Notes: generated from the sequence alone by a model not told the origin. DNA of 64,000 nucleotides from UBA6144 sp964399165 (GCA_964399165.1 CAYNPO010000008.1:62001-126000), one strand, 5' to 3'. Positions 14,954 to 23,600 are shown, numbered from the stretch's first letter. Made by a program: numbers and translations.

Positions 14954-15880
14954 ATGAACACGGTCCACGTGGTGGGAAGCCTCAACATGGACATCGTGGC
15001 TACGGCGGAGCGCCTGCCCGTTCCCGGGGAAACTCTTTTCGCCAGCCAGGTGGCCTACTTCCCCGGCGGAAAAGGGGCCAACCAGGCCGTGGCCAGCGCC
15101 CAGATGGGCGTGCCGACGGAGCTCCTGGGAAAAATAGGGCACGACGGCTTCGGCGCGGCCCTCACGGGTTTTTTGGAGCGCTGGGGGCTGGAACGGAAGC
15201 TGGTGGTCAGTCATAAGGAACCCACCGGCACCGCCATGGTCACTGTGGGCCGCGAACGCGGTGAGAATACCATCGTGGTGGTGTCCGGCGCCAATGGCGA
15301 ACTAACCGCCCATGACCTGATGGGGATGAAGGTCGCGCGCGGGGACGTGGTGGTCTCGCAGTTCGAAGTCCCCCTCCCCGCCATCGTCCGCGCCTTTGAA
15401 ATCGCCCGCGCGGCCGGGGCGTTGACCGTCCTCAACCCGGCACCAGTCAGCACCGTGACCTCGACTCTACGGGGTCTGACGGACGTGATCGTGCTCAATG
15501 AGACGGAATTCGCGGTTGTCTCCGGTCGGCGGCTCGAAGTGGAAGACGAGGATAACCTTCTCGCAGGCTTGCGTTCCTTCCAGACGGGTAGCCAGGTCGT
15601 GGTGTTGACCATGGGCCGGCGCGGAGTCATCGCCTGGGATGGACGTGAGGCCCACAGGTACCATGGGCATGCGGTGGACGCCGTGGACTCTACCGGCGCG
15701 GGAGACTGCTTCGTGGGCGTCCTCGCGGCCCAACTCGCCCGCGGCGAAGTCTTGGGAGATGCCCTCGCCTTCGCCAACCACGCCGCTGCCCTCAGCGTCA
15801 CCCGCCCAGGCGCCGCGCCCGCCATGCCCACCCATGCCGAAGTTCTGGGTTTCCTTTCCCGGTCGACCTCCCTAACATAA
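14954..15880 (+). CDS. rbsK: Ribokinase (PfkB family)
   Basis: A 308-aa cytoplasmic sugar kinase. The N-terminal motif (GSLNMDIVATAERLPVPGET), the FPGGKGANQAVA stretch and the C-terminal DSTGAGDCFVGVLA signature, whose Asp is the catalytic base and whose GAGD is the anion hole, are the ribokinase type. It phosphorylates ribose to ribose-5-phosphate. ATG at 14954 was chosen over an upstream TTG. Only four bases separate it from the following esterase gene, indicating one transcript. Confidence 0.93.
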   Translation: MNTVHVVGSLNMDIVATAERLPVPGETLFASQVAYFPGGKGANQAVASAQMGVPTELLGKIGHDGFGAALTGFLERWGLERKLVVSHKEPTGTAMVTVGRERGENTIVVVSGANGELTAHDLMGMKVARGDVVVSQFEVPLPAIVRAFEIARAAGALTVLNPAPVSTVTSTLRGLTDVIVLNETEFAVVSGRRLEVEDEDNLLAGLRSFQTGSQVVVLTMGRRGVIAWDGREAHRYHGHAVDAVDSTGAGDCFVGVLAAQLARGEVLGDALAFANHAAALSVTRPGAAPAMPTHAEVLGFLSRSTSLT

Positions 15881-15884
15881 AGAC

Positions 15885-17144
15885 ATGCAGCTCCTCCTCC
15901 TCGCGCTTATGGCCCTCCCCGCCTGGGGCGCCCCTTACGCGGACTTCGTCCGCGGGCAAGAACTGCCGGCCCCAGACTCACTTCCCGTGCGGGAATGGGA
16001 GGAGCTGCGCTTGCCCCCCGATCAATGGGCCGATCCGGCGACGCGCCCGCGGCTGCGCCAACTTTTTGAACACTACGTGTATGGTTACGCCCCCGAAATC
16101 CCCGCGCTCACCGCCACCACCGTCTCTCGGCAGCGCATGCGCTTCGCCGACGGCGTGGAGGCTGACCTTTGGGACGTGGACGTGGTGCCGGCCCTTCCCA
16201 ATGGGTCAGGAAAGCCATGGCGGCTCTCCCTTTTCCTGCCGGCGAAGGATGGCAAGCATCCCCTGCTCCTGACGCTCAACAAGTGCGGCAACCATACCGT
16301 GGTCGATCATGAGAAAGTGCCTGCCCGCAACCTGGGCTTTCAACTGGAGGCCTGCGCGGACGCCGAATTCTCTCCCAAGGAACACCAGCACTTCTGGAAC
16401 GTGTCGTACGTCGTTTCCCGGGGCTGGGGCTTCGCCACCATCCACGAGAGTGACATCGCTCCCGACTCGCCGCCCCTCATGCGGACGCGGGCAATGGCCT
16501 CCTACGACGTCGCCCCCTACAATGGCGAACACGGCTGGGGCGCCTTGGCGGCTTGGGGCTGGGGCCTGCGTACCTTGGCCTCGCACCTGTACTCCCATCC
16601 GTCCGTCCGTCCCGACCGCGTGGTGCTCACGGGCCACTCCCGCCGGGGTAAAGCCGCCTTGCTGGCCAGCGCCTTCGACGAACGCATCGCCGGCGTCGTT
16701 CCCCATCAGAGCGGTTTCCTGGGCATGGCCCCCGCGCGACGCACACCCGCCCGCTACGAGCGCCACCTCTGGGATCGCCTCAAGGCCTGGCTCATGTCGC
16801 TTTTCCGCGAGAACATCATGCTTATGCGGCGGCAATTTCCCCACTGGCTAGCGCCGGTCACCAAGCGCTTTGAGTGGCGCGAGGGCCGACTTCCCGTGGA
16901 CCAACACCTCTTGCTGGCCATGGTGGCACCCCGGCCGCTGTTGGGAACGGAAGGCCTCAGCGACTACTGGGCCAATTACGCGGGCTCCTTGGCCAATCTG
17001 CGCATGGCCATGCAGCAAAGGCAGGACATCCCCCCCGGGGCCTTTTCCCAAATCCGCGTGGACACGGGACACACCATGACCAAGGCCTACTGGCCCTTGA
17101 TCCTGAATTTCTTGGACCGGCAGTTTCCCCCGCCGTCGCCCTGA
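15885..17144 (+). CDS. Secreted alpha/beta hydrolase, glucuronoyl esterase (CE15)-like
   Basis: A 419-aa protein with a short signal peptide (MQLLLLALMALPAWGA). The nucleophile motif GHSRRGKAALLASAFD (S252) matches the G-C/H-S-R-x-G-K signature of CE15 esterases, followed by the typical VVPHQSG segment; VDTGHTMTK near the C terminus supplies the His. CE15 enzymes split ester links between lignin and glucuronoxylan, but bacterial relatives have broader substrates. Its pairing with ribokinase suggests handling of pentose-containing material; that is inference. No good ribosome site is seen, fitting translational coupling to rbsK. Confidence 0.8.
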   Translation: MQLLLLALMALPAWGAPYADFVRGQELPAPDSLPVREWEELRLPPDQWADPATRPRLRQLFEHYVYGYAPEIPALTATTVSRQRMRFADGVEADLWDVDVVPALPNGSGKPWRLSLFLPAKDGKHPLLLTLNKCGNHTVVDHEKVPARNLGFQLEACADAEFSPKEHQHFWNVSYVVSRGWGFATIHESDIAPDSPPLMRTRAMASYDVAPYNGEHGWGALAAWGWGLRTLASHLYSHPSVRPDRVVLTGHSRRGKAALLASAFDERIAGVVPHQSGFLGMAPARRTPARYERHLWDRLKAWLMSLFRENIMLMRRQFPHWLAPVTKRFEWREGRLPVDQHLLLAMVAPRPLLGTEGLSDYWANYAGSLANLRMAMQQRQDIPPGAFSQIRVDTGHTMTKAYWPLILNFLDRQFPPPSP

Positions 17145-17213
17145 GTTTTTTACACTCCAGGTTCCCGCCTCCACTGACAAGGCGTATAAGCGACGCCTAA
17201 CCAGGAGCTCCTC

Positions 17214-17597
17214 ATGAAGGCCATCGTCGCTACCCTCGCCCTCTTCGCCGCCGTCTCCACCCACGCCGCCACTTGCGTGCGCACCGACCGCAACGACGTT
17301 TCCTCCTTGCGGGGCGTGCGCGGGCTGACCATCAGCTTGAGTGCCTCAGGCGCAGCCGACATCTTCACCTTCACCAACGGCCAAGACCGCACCACTTCCG
17401 CCTGCGCCGCCCGCGAGGGTGTCAATAACGTGTTCCTGTGCCGCGGCCGCGTCGCCCGCCACACCTCCGTGGTGGTCATCGTGACTGGCGAGCAAAACAC
17501 TCGGGCGTCTGATGCCACCGGAGCATTCACCGCCATAGTGACCCGCCCCGACGAGGGTGCGACTCCCGCGGTTTTCCGTTGCGGCGGCGAAGTCTGA
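17214..17597 (+). CDS. Small secreted hypothetical protein
   Basis: A 127-aa protein with a signal peptide (MKAIVATLALFAAVSTHA) and four mature Cys (ATCV, SACA, FLCR, FRCG) likely forming two disulfides. AGGAG lies six bases before the ATG. No family is recognised. It is probably a single gene. Confidence 0.75.
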   Translation: MKAIVATLALFAAVSTHAATCVRTDRNDVSSLRGVRGLTISLSASGAADIFTFTNGQDRTTSACAAREGVNNVFLCRGRVARHTSVVVIVTGEQNTRASDATGAFTAIVTRPDEGATPAVFRCGGEV

Positions 17598-17705
17598 GAG
17601 GCACTCCAGAGCTTTCAGCTCGGGCTTAATCCGCTTTTCAAAGCGTTCCTGCTTGGACAGCATGAATCAACTGTTTGATCCATGTTGTCTAAGGAAGGAG
17701 CTCGC

Positions 17706-18161
17706 ATGAAAACCGTTATCGCCCTCGCCCTCGTGGCCGCTACTGGCCTGGCCCACGCCGCCACCACAGGCACCCTGCTGCTCAAGGGTGTTGTGACCAG
17801 CGCCGTGAGCATCGCCGTGACCCCCGAAACCATCGCTTCCACCCTGCCCCTGGACACCACCCAGAACCGCACCAAGGTGGGCACCGTGCGCGAGGAGTCC
17901 AACTCCGGCCGCGGCTACCGTGTCACCATCAACTCCGCCAACCGCGGCCGCCTCACCAACGCCAGCCGTGACGACGCCGCCCTGGTTTACCGCCTGAGCT
18001 ACAACAACCAAAACGTGAACCTGAGCTCCGGCCAGACCTTCACCTACAACGAGCCCCGGGTGGCCACCGACCGCGACCTGCGCATCAGCTACACCGGCGA
18101 CGCCCGCTTGCCCGACGGCACCTACAGCGACACCCTGACCTTCACCATCGCCACCAACTGA
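17706..18161 (+). CDS. Secreted spore-coat-U/fimbria-like protein
   Basis: A 151-aa protein with a signal peptide (MKTVIALALVAATGLAHA) and AAGGAAGGAG upstream. The mature part is all beta-strand-like and ends in GTYSDTLTFTIATN, close to the (A)GTYSDTLTVT(I) end strand of spore coat protein U (SCPU) and related chaperone-usher subunits. It lacks Cys. No usher or chaperone gene is nearby, so assembly into a fibre is unproven. It is followed by a GC-rich hairpin. Confidence 0.7.
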   Translation: MKTVIALALVAATGLAHAATTGTLLLKGVVTSAVSIAVTPETIASTLPLDTTQNRTKVGTVREESNSGRGYRVTINSANRGRLTNASRDDAALVYRLSYNNQNVNLSSGQTFTYNEPRVATDRDLRISYTGDARLPDGTYSDTLTFTIATN

Positions 18162-18171
18162 TTTGATCGCC

Positions 18172-18194
18172 GGGGGAGGAGTCCTTCCTCCCCC
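18172..18194 (+). terminator. Hairpin after the SCPU-like gene
   Basis: A 9-bp stem (GGGGGAGGA/TCCTCCCCC) with a 5-base loop starts ten bases after the stop. The following sequence is T-poor (ATTCTC), so it is a moderate terminator. Confidence 0.6.
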
Positions 18195-18305
18195 ATTCTC
18201 ACTCCCCGTCTAAGCTTTGTTCCCGTTGAGGCCTCGACAAAGGCCGGCGCGCTCTCGTCCCCGTCCCATCCCCGCGCCACAATGGCGGAAGACAGGAGGT
18301 GCTCC

Positions 18306-18950
18306 ATGGAACGCGCATGCAACGTGCTCGGCATTTCAGGCAGCCTACGGCGGGGCTCATTCAACACGTCGTTGCTCAAGGCCGCCCAAGACCTGTGCCC
18401 CGAGGGCATGGCGATCACGTTTTTCACCAGGCTGGCGGAAATTCCGCCCTACAACGAGGACCTGCGGGAGCAAGGTTTTCCCGAGGCCGTGGAGGAGCTG
18501 AGGGATCGCATCAGGGAGGCGGACGCGCTCCTTTTGGTCACACCGGAATACAACTACTCGGTGCCGGGTGTGCTCAAGAACGCCATCGACTGGGCCTCAC
18601 GCCCCCCGGAGCAACCTTTCGAGGGCAAACCCATCGCCATCATGGGCGCGAGCCCCGGGGCCCTGGGGACGGCCAGGGCCCAATACCACCTGCGCCAGTG
18701 CTTCGTGTTCCTCAACGGCTTCGTCATGAACCGCCCCGAAATCATGGTGGGAAAGGCCTCGGAAAAATTCAATGCCGACGGAGAGCTGCACGACCCACAA
18801 ACTCGCGAACTTCTGGTGTCGTTCCTGGAAGGCCTGCGCGCCCATGCCAAGAAATTCGCCGCCCATGTCAGCGGAGAAGCGGGCCTGCACGCCGCCCATG
18901 TGGCGCGAGTGGGGTCAGATGGCCCGCAACCTTCCGTGGGCCACTCCTAG
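18306..18950 (+). CDS. NADPH-dependent FMN reductase (flavodoxin-fold)
   Basis: A 214-aa protein of the NADPH_FMN_reduct family. Phosphate-binding motif GISGSLRRGSFN at the N terminus, the PEYNYSVPGVLKNAIDWASRP signature and GASPGALGTARAQ are all present. It would reduce FMN or quinones with NAD(P)H in the cytoplasm. AGGAGG lies six bases before ATG 18306. A C-terminal extension of about 30 residues beyond the usual end (GEAGLHAAHVARVG) has no assigned role. Confidence 0.93.
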   Translation: MERACNVLGISGSLRRGSFNTSLLKAAQDLCPEGMAITFFTRLAEIPPYNEDLREQGFPEAVEELRDRIREADALLLVTPEYNYSVPGVLKNAIDWASRPPEQPFEGKPIAIMGASPGALGTARAQYHLRQCFVFLNGFVMNRPEIMVGKASEKFNADGELHDPQTRELLVSFLEGLRAHAKKFAAHVSGEAGLHAAHVARVGSDGPQPSVGHS

Positions 18951-18958
18951 GCAGGGAC

Positions 18959-20308
18959 TCACTCCACGCAGGCGGTGGATTCACGAATGCCGGGGACGGC
19001 CAAGTGGATCACGTCGATGCGCTCGGTGGTGGGAGGGTGCTCGCCGGAGGTGGCATCCCCGGATGAGGGAGGCAGCAGCTGGCAAAACATAGTGGCGGTG
19101 GCCTCATACATCTGCCGCAAGGCCTCCCGCTCGCCGCCCAGGAACTCCGCCGCCCACACATAGCCGAGATGGTCACCGAGGGACTCCTCCGTCTGGGCGC
19201 GGCCGCACTCCGGGACGTGGCGATTCCCCCCCGCGTAAGGGTTGGCCAGGAGCTGGACCACGTTGTCGAACGCCGCACGCCTGACCACTTGCTGCCGGTT
19301 CAACTCACGCTGAGCGGGTGAACACACCCGGTCGTAACACTGGGCAAGTTGGGCGCGGAGGGGAGCACAGCTGACTTCACAAGCGGGGCGGTCTGGGTGA
19401 TCCAAGCACGCCTTCATGCAGGATCCGATGGCCTGCACCTGGTTGATGCAAAGGCCATCATTGCAGTTTCGCACGTGGGGAGCATCTCTTTCCATTTCTG
19501 CCCGCAGGCGTTCGCGCACAGGCGCCAGGCAGGCGCGGTCGGCGCCTTGGTAGGCAGCCGGCAGCTGGGCCACCTCCTCGGTGAAGGGATAGCTGGGGCG
19601 ATAGATGGAGCGCACGGCCACGCCTTCGACGATGGTTGGTTGCAGTTCGCGTTCGATGGCAAAGAGCATGTAAGGCCCGAAGGAGTGGGTGATCTCGTGG
19701 CCAAGCACGACGCGGATGGCATTGTCGTAGGAGGCGGGTAAGAGAGAAAGGAAGCCGAACTCGAGGACGTTCTCCCTGGTGAAGTAGCGCGTGGCCTCGG
19801 CGCGGGATCCTGTGCGCAGCACTTCCTCGGTTTGGTATAGTTGCGCGGTCATCTCCCCCAGGCGGCGTTGGGCCAGACCCAACAACGCCAAGCGCTCCGC
19901 TTTCATGGCGGGATCCAAGTCCTCCTGGGCGGTTCGTGCGGCCTTCCGGTCCAAGAACCGACGCGCGCTCTCCCGAGTCTCTTCGAAGAGCTGGCGCAGT
20001 TCAGCCTCGCGCACGGAAGGGAAGACGGCTTTCCAGACATCCTCACGGCGCCGAGAAGCGCAAGCCTCAGATTCGAGATCGGCGCAGACGCCCGCTGGAG
20101 GCTCTCGGTCAAATCGCTCGCCTTCGGCACGCAGGCGCGCTCCAACTCCGGACAAATGCTGTTGAAGCGCTGCCAGGTTGGGATTGGACTGAGCGTCGCA
20201 GAGGACTTGGTGGGGGGAGTGGCAGGAAAAACGGCCTTCCAAGGAGACCCACCCCTCGGCGTGGGCCAAGGCCGAGAAAACGAGGAAAACCAGCCAAAGC
20301 GCCTTCAT
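18959..20308 (-). CDS. Secreted M13 (neprilysin)-like metallopeptidase, divergent
   Basis: A 449-aa protein with a signal peptide (MKALWLVFLVFSALAHA). The zinc motif HEITH (204-208) in VLGHEITHSFG, E375-x-x-x-D379 in ESLGDHLG (counterpart of ENIAD), and H424/R430 in EHPPTTER, with the same six-residue spacing as the His/Arg pair of neprilysin, give four matches to M13 peptidases. It is shorter than the usual 650-700 aa, and a Cys-rich insert (residues 260-335, eight Cys) replaces other parts. It is probably a periplasmic or secreted peptidase. No close neighbour shares its strand. Confidence 0.75.
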   Translation of the reverse strand: MKALWLVFLVFSALAHAEGWVSLEGRFSCHSPHQVLCDAQSNPNLAALQQHLSGVGARLRAEGERFDREPPAGVCADLESEACASRRREDVWKAVFPSVREAELRQLFEETRESARRFLDRKAARTAQEDLDPAMKAERLALLGLAQRRLGEMTAQLYQTEEVLRTGSRAEATRYFTRENVLEFGFLSLLPASYDNAIRVVLGHEITHSFGPYMLFAIERELQPTIVEGVAVRSIYRPSYPFTEEVAQLPAAYQGADRACLAPVRERLRAEMERDAPHVRNCNDGLCINQVQAIGSCMKACLDHPDRPACEVSCAPLRAQLAQCYDRVCSPAQRELNRQQVVRRAAFDNVVQLLANPYAGGNRHVPECGRAQTEESLGDHLGYVWAAEFLGGEREALRQMYEATATMFCQLLPPSSGDATSGEHPPTTERIDVIHLAVPGIRESTACVE

Positions 20309-20413
20309 GGCCCCCTCTATAGCAAAGCCCCGCTCTCCGCCATAGTGAGGTGGTAAATCCTTCTCGATGGGGCCTGGAGCGGGTTAAGCTTTCCCGCATA
20401 CTTGGAGGTTTCC

Positions 20414-21082
20414 ATGAAGAAGATCGGCGTTCTCCTCTCTGGCTGCGGCTTCCTGGACGGGGCCGAGATCCGCGAATCGGTCTTGACCCTGCTGGCCCTG
20501 GACAAGCTGCGCGAACGGCATCCCCACGAAGTGGTCATGTTCGCTCCCAACATCCCCCAGCACCACGTGGTGGACCACCTGGTGAAAACTCCCGTGGACG
20601 GCCAGCGAAACGTGCTGGCGGAGTCCGCGCGAATCGCCCGCGGCAACATCCTTGACCTGGCCAAAGTCAACCCCTCGGAGCTGGCGGGTTTGATCATGCC
20701 CGGCGGCTACGGTGTTGCTAAAAACCTCTGCTCCTTCGCCTTCAAGGGGGCTGCTGGGGAAGTGAATCCCGCGGTGCGATCGCTCGTGGAAGGCCTCCAT
20801 GCCTCCAGGCGTCCCATCGGCGCCGTTTGCATCGCCCCGGCCCTGGTGGCGTTGGTGCTGGGCCGCCACGGCGTGGAAGTCACCATCGGCAATGACCGGG
20901 AAACGGCCGCGGAGATCGCCAAGACCGGCGCGCGCCATCAGGAGTGTGAGGTTCACGACATCTGCGTGGACGCCACCCACAAGGTGGTGTCCACGCCGGC
21001 CTACATGTTCGACGGGGCGCCCATGCACAGAATCGGCGAGGGCATCGAGAAGTGCGTGGCCCAGGTGCTGGCCTGGGCGTGA
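20414..21082 (+). CDS. elbB: Glyoxalase/deglycase-like protein ElbB
   Basis: A 222-aa cytoplasmic protein of the DJ-1/PfpI superfamily. The N terminus (KKIGVLLSGCGFLDGAEIRESV), the PGGYGVAKNLCSFAFKG segment and the nucleophile elbow GAVCIAPAL (Cys) are diagnostic for ElbB. E. coli ElbB is a glyoxalase III-type protein of uncertain physiological role, once linked to isoprenoid synthesis. GGAGG lies five bases before ATG 20414. Confidence 0.95.
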   Translation: MKKIGVLLSGCGFLDGAEIRESVLTLLALDKLRERHPHEVVMFAPNIPQHHVVDHLVKTPVDGQRNVLAESARIARGNILDLAKVNPSELAGLIMPGGYGVAKNLCSFAFKGAAGEVNPAVRSLVEGLHASRRPIGAVCIAPALVALVLGRHGVEVTIGNDRETAAEIAKTGARHQECEVHDICVDATHKVVSTPAYMFDGAPMHRIGEGIEKCVAQVLAWA

Positions 21083-21089
21083 GCCCGGG

Positions 21090-21374
21090 TCATTCCGCGT
21101 TCTCCAGCATCACCGCGAGCTCCTCCCCCTCTTCCAGCTCGGTGTCCTCTACCAGGGATTCCCATTCCAATTCCTGCGCCAACTGGATGCGCTCCAGTTG
21201 GCGACGTTCACGCCCCTGCCACAGAACGAGCACCAGGCATGCCGCCGCCAAGGCGCCACCAGCGCTCCAGGCCCATGAAGGTGCGGTCTGCCGGAAAGGC
21301 AAGAGAAGCGCAGGGGCCTCCCCGCTGGCCGCGGGCCGATTCTCGCGCAAAAGGGTTTCCAGCTTGTCCGTCAT
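21090..21374 (-). CDS. Probable anti-sigma factor, single-pass membrane protein
   Basis: A 94-aa protein with a short basic N-terminal region, one transmembrane helix (residues 34-52, SAGGALAAACLVLVLW) and an acidic C-terminal tail (EDTELEEGEELAVMLE). Its start overlaps the stop of the ECF sigma gene as ATGA, the usual place of the cognate anti-sigma factor. No zinc-binding anti-sigma motif is seen. Function is inferred from position and topology. Confidence 0.65.
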   Translation of the reverse strand: MTDKLETLLRENRPAASGEAPALLLPFRQTAPSWAWSAGGALAAACLVLVLWQGRERRQLERIQLAQELEWESLVEDTELEEGEELAVMLENAE

Positions 21375-21865
21375 ACGTCACATCCCAGTGAAAGCAGCTC
21401 CTCGCGCAGCCGCGTCTTGGCAGCATGCAGACGGGACTTGACCGTGCCCACCGGCACGCCCAAAACCGCCGCCATTTCCTTCATCTCCATCTCTTCCCAA
21501 AATCCCAGCACCACCACCTCTCGGTGCTCCTGCGACAGGCGAAGCAACGCCTGCTGCACGCGCGGATCCGCGGGGCGCCCTGATTCCGTGACGGGAACCG
21601 CCAGGTCGGCGGGTGCCCCGCGGGAGGCCGGAGAACGCCACCAATCCCGCGCCACGTTCACCGCCACCGCGTGCAACCAGGTGCGCAGCCGGGAGCGGAA
21701 GGCGAAGGCAGGAAGTCCCTGCCAGGCCTTCAAGAACGCTTCCTGGGACAGTTCCTCGGCGATGGCAGAGTTCCCGGTCATCCCGTAAAGGAGCCTCCAC
21801 ACCCTGCCACGCTCATCGGTGTACAGGGCACGGAAGCGTTCCTCTTGGTCGGGCCACAGAGCCAT
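21371..21865 (-). CDS. ECF RNA polymerase sigma factor
   Basis: A 164-aa sigma70-family ECF factor. Region 2 includes AEELSQEAFLKAWQ and TWLHAVAVNVARDWWR; region 4 has LLRLSQEHREVVVLGFWEEMEMKEMAAVLGVPVGTVKSRLHAAKTRL with the helix-turn-helix. The start overlaps the upstream gene's stop as TGATG, with AAGGGG five bases before, and the stop overlaps the anti-sigma start, so all three are translationally coupled. Coupled to a CpxP/CnrX-like periplasmic protein, it should control an envelope stress or metal response. It probably recognises the promoter at 22335-22363. Confidence 0.93.
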   Translation of the reverse strand: MALWPDQEERFRALYTDERGRVWRLLYGMTGNSAIAEELSQEAFLKAWQGLPAFAFRSRLRTWLHAVAVNVARDWWRSPASRGAPADLAVPVTESGRPADPRVQQALLRLSQEHREVVVLGFWEEMEMKEMAAVLGVPVGTVKSRLHAAKTRLREELLSLGCDV

Positions 21866-22290
21866 CAGCGCCCCTTGCGGCCGCGGCGCTTTTCCCCGCG
21901 CTCTTCACGTCCCTGGCGGAATTTCGCCCGTTGCTCTGGGGTGAGGTTTTCGCGCATCTCCAGCATCATGCTGAAGCGCTCGCGACGGTAAGCTGTGCGC
22001 GCCTGTTGGGCGGCGTCGAATTTCTGGAGAAGCGCGTCCTTGCCCTGGTTCCCATCCGCCATGGCCTCTTTCAGCGCTTCCTTGGCGGCTTTCGAGGCCT
22101 CGCGTTTGTCCCGAAGCGACGCCTTGTATTTGCCTCGGATGTCTTGGGCCCGTTTGACCTGGGCGTCGGTCAGTCCCAGCTCAGTGGACATCTTTTTCCA
22201 TCGCTCGCCCTTGTCACCTTTGTGGTGATCCGCCTGGGCCGCGCCCGCCAAGGTCATCGCCACGAGCACTCCCAATCCCCATCTCAGCAT
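21865..22290 (-). CDS. Spy/CpxP-like periplasmic protein (LTxxQ family)
   Basis: A 141-aa helical, highly charged protein with a signal peptide (MLRWGLGVLVAMTLAGAAQA). It has the LTPEQR motif near residue 123 and LTDAQ near residue 40, the two LTxxQ hallmarks of Spy/CpxP/CnrX proteins. These are periplasmic chaperones or sensors of envelope stress and metals. AAGGAG lies upstream of ATG 22290. As first gene of the sigma operon it is the likely sensor or a regulated target. The C-terminal tail is strongly basic (GEKRRGRKGR). Confidence 0.85.
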   Translation of the reverse strand: MLRWGLGVLVAMTLAGAAQADHHKGDKGERWKKMSTELGLTDAQVKRAQDIRGKYKASLRDKREASKAAKEALKEAMADGNQGKDALLQKFDAAQQARTAYRRERFSMMLEMRENLTPEQRAKFRQGREERGEKRRGRKGR

Positions 22291-22308
22291 GATCCTCTCC
22301 TTGCTCAC

Positions 22309-22324
22309 GACGCCAAATTGCGTC
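22309..22324. repeat. Inverted repeat in the 5' leader of the sigma operon
   Basis: GACGC and GCGTC are separated by six bases, 18 bases upstream of the CpxP-like start and downstream of the ECF promoter. It could be an operator or a leader hairpin; no proof. Confidence 0.35.
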
Positions 22325-22334
22325 GGGGTTGCCC

Positions 22335-22363
22335 ATTAGACGAGAGGAGGGTCAAAAAGGTTC
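22335..22363 (-). promoter_or_regulatory. Probable ECF-sigma (autoregulated) promoter
   Basis: On the minus strand GAACCT (-35, 22363-22358) and CGTCTAAT (-10, 22342-22335) are 15 bases apart. This fits the GAAC-N16/17-CGTC pattern typical of RpoE/ECF promoters. It lies 45 bases before the CpxP-like gene, so the operon is probably autoregulated. Confidence 0.65.
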
Positions 22364-22442
22364 ACTCCTCCACGATTCTGGCTGGTTAGAAGCCAGAGAA
22401 TAGCATAAAACAAGGGGATCACATATACGCGAGGTCGCTATC

Positions 22443-23600
22443 ATGCTTTGGCTGCTGCTTGGATTCATGCCCGCATTCGCCCAGGAACTCCTTCCCGAAC
22501 CCGTTACCCTGACCTTCAAGGAGGGCCTGGTTTTCCAACGGGGCGAAGACTTCCTTATGCGACTGCGCTTCCGCGTCCAAAACCGCTTGACCCTCGCCAC
22601 GGAAGAAGCAGAGGACCTGGACTTGGAGAGCACCGAATTCACAGTGCGCCGGATGCGCCTGCGTTTTGACGGACACGCCCTTGATCCAAGGTTGCTCTAC
22701 CGCGTGCAGTTCTCCTTCACGCGCGGCGATCAAGACTGGGATAACGCCCAGGTTCCCAACATCCTCCGGGACACCATCGTTGGCTGGCGCTGGCATCCAG
22801 ACCATACGGTGTGGGTGGGGATGAGCAAACTTCCGGGCAACCGGCAAAGGGTCATCTCCTCCAGCGCCCAGCAGTTCGTCGATCGCTCCCTCCTGAACGC
22901 CACCTTCAACGTCGACCGGGATCCCGGCGTCCAACACATTTCTCGATTTGGTTCGGATCGCCCACTTTGGCTCAAGCTGGCCTTGAGCAACGGTGAGGGA
23001 CGCAACCAACCCAATGACAACGGATCACTGGCCAGCACGGCCCGCCTGGAGTGGATGCCCCTGGGGGCCTTCCACGACGACGGCGATAACTTCGAGGCCG
23101 ACCTCTTCCGCGAACCCGAACCGCGCCTCGCCCTGGGAATCACCAACTCCGCCAACCAGAAAACCGGCCGCACCGGCGGCCAGATCGGCAAGGCGCTGCC
23201 CGACGGCGAGTTCCGCTCCATGGAGACCCGACTGATCGACCTGGTCTATAAGCACCGGGGCTTCTCTTTCAGTAGCGAGTACGCCAAGCGCACCTCCGGC
23301 TCACCGGTGGTCACCAACGATCTCTTCGTCCATGAGGGTGAGGGCATCAACGTTCAAAGCGGGTATCTGCTGGAATCCAACTGGGAGCCAAGCCTGCGCC
23401 ATACCCGCATCTGGACCGCCCCGGAAATCCGCGAACTCGCCCAGGACCAACGGCAGTACACCGTGGGGCTCTCACGCTACATCCGCCAACACGTGGTGAA
23501 AGCACAAGCTGACCTGACATACCAGGAGCTGCTGGCGCAGCATGCCCTGCCCTACCAGTCCAACTGGGTATTGCGGCTGCAACTAGAGGTCGGCATTTAG
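22443..23600 (+). CDS. Outer-membrane porin, OprO/OprP type
   Basis: A 385-aa protein with a short signal peptide (MLWLLLGFMPAFAQ) and an alternating beta-strand pattern. The motifs LRFRVQNRLTL, FTVRRMRLRFDGHALDPRLLYRVQFSF and VWVGMSKLPGNRQR match the phosphate-selective porin O/P family, which forms trimeric anion channels. Substrate is not readable from sequence. GAGG lies eight bases before the ATG. It is divergent from the ECF operon and shares its intergenic region, so co-regulation is possible. The final strand ends at the C terminus (WVLRLQLEVGI) without the usual terminal Phe. Confidence 0.85.
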   Translation: MLWLLLGFMPAFAQELLPEPVTLTFKEGLVFQRGEDFLMRLRFRVQNRLTLATEEAEDLDLESTEFTVRRMRLRFDGHALDPRLLYRVQFSFTRGDQDWDNAQVPNILRDTIVGWRWHPDHTVWVGMSKLPGNRQRVISSSAQQFVDRSLLNATFNVDRDPGVQHISRFGSDRPLWLKLALSNGEGRNQPNDNGSLASTARLEWMPLGAFHDDGDNFEADLFREPEPRLALGITNSANQKTGRTGGQIGKALPDGEFRSMETRLIDLVYKHRGFSFSSEYAKRTSGSPVVTNDLFVHEGEGINVQSGYLLESNWEPSLRHTRIWTAPEIRELAQDQRQYTVGLSRYIRQHVVKAQADLTYQELLAQHALPYQSNWVLRLQLEVGI

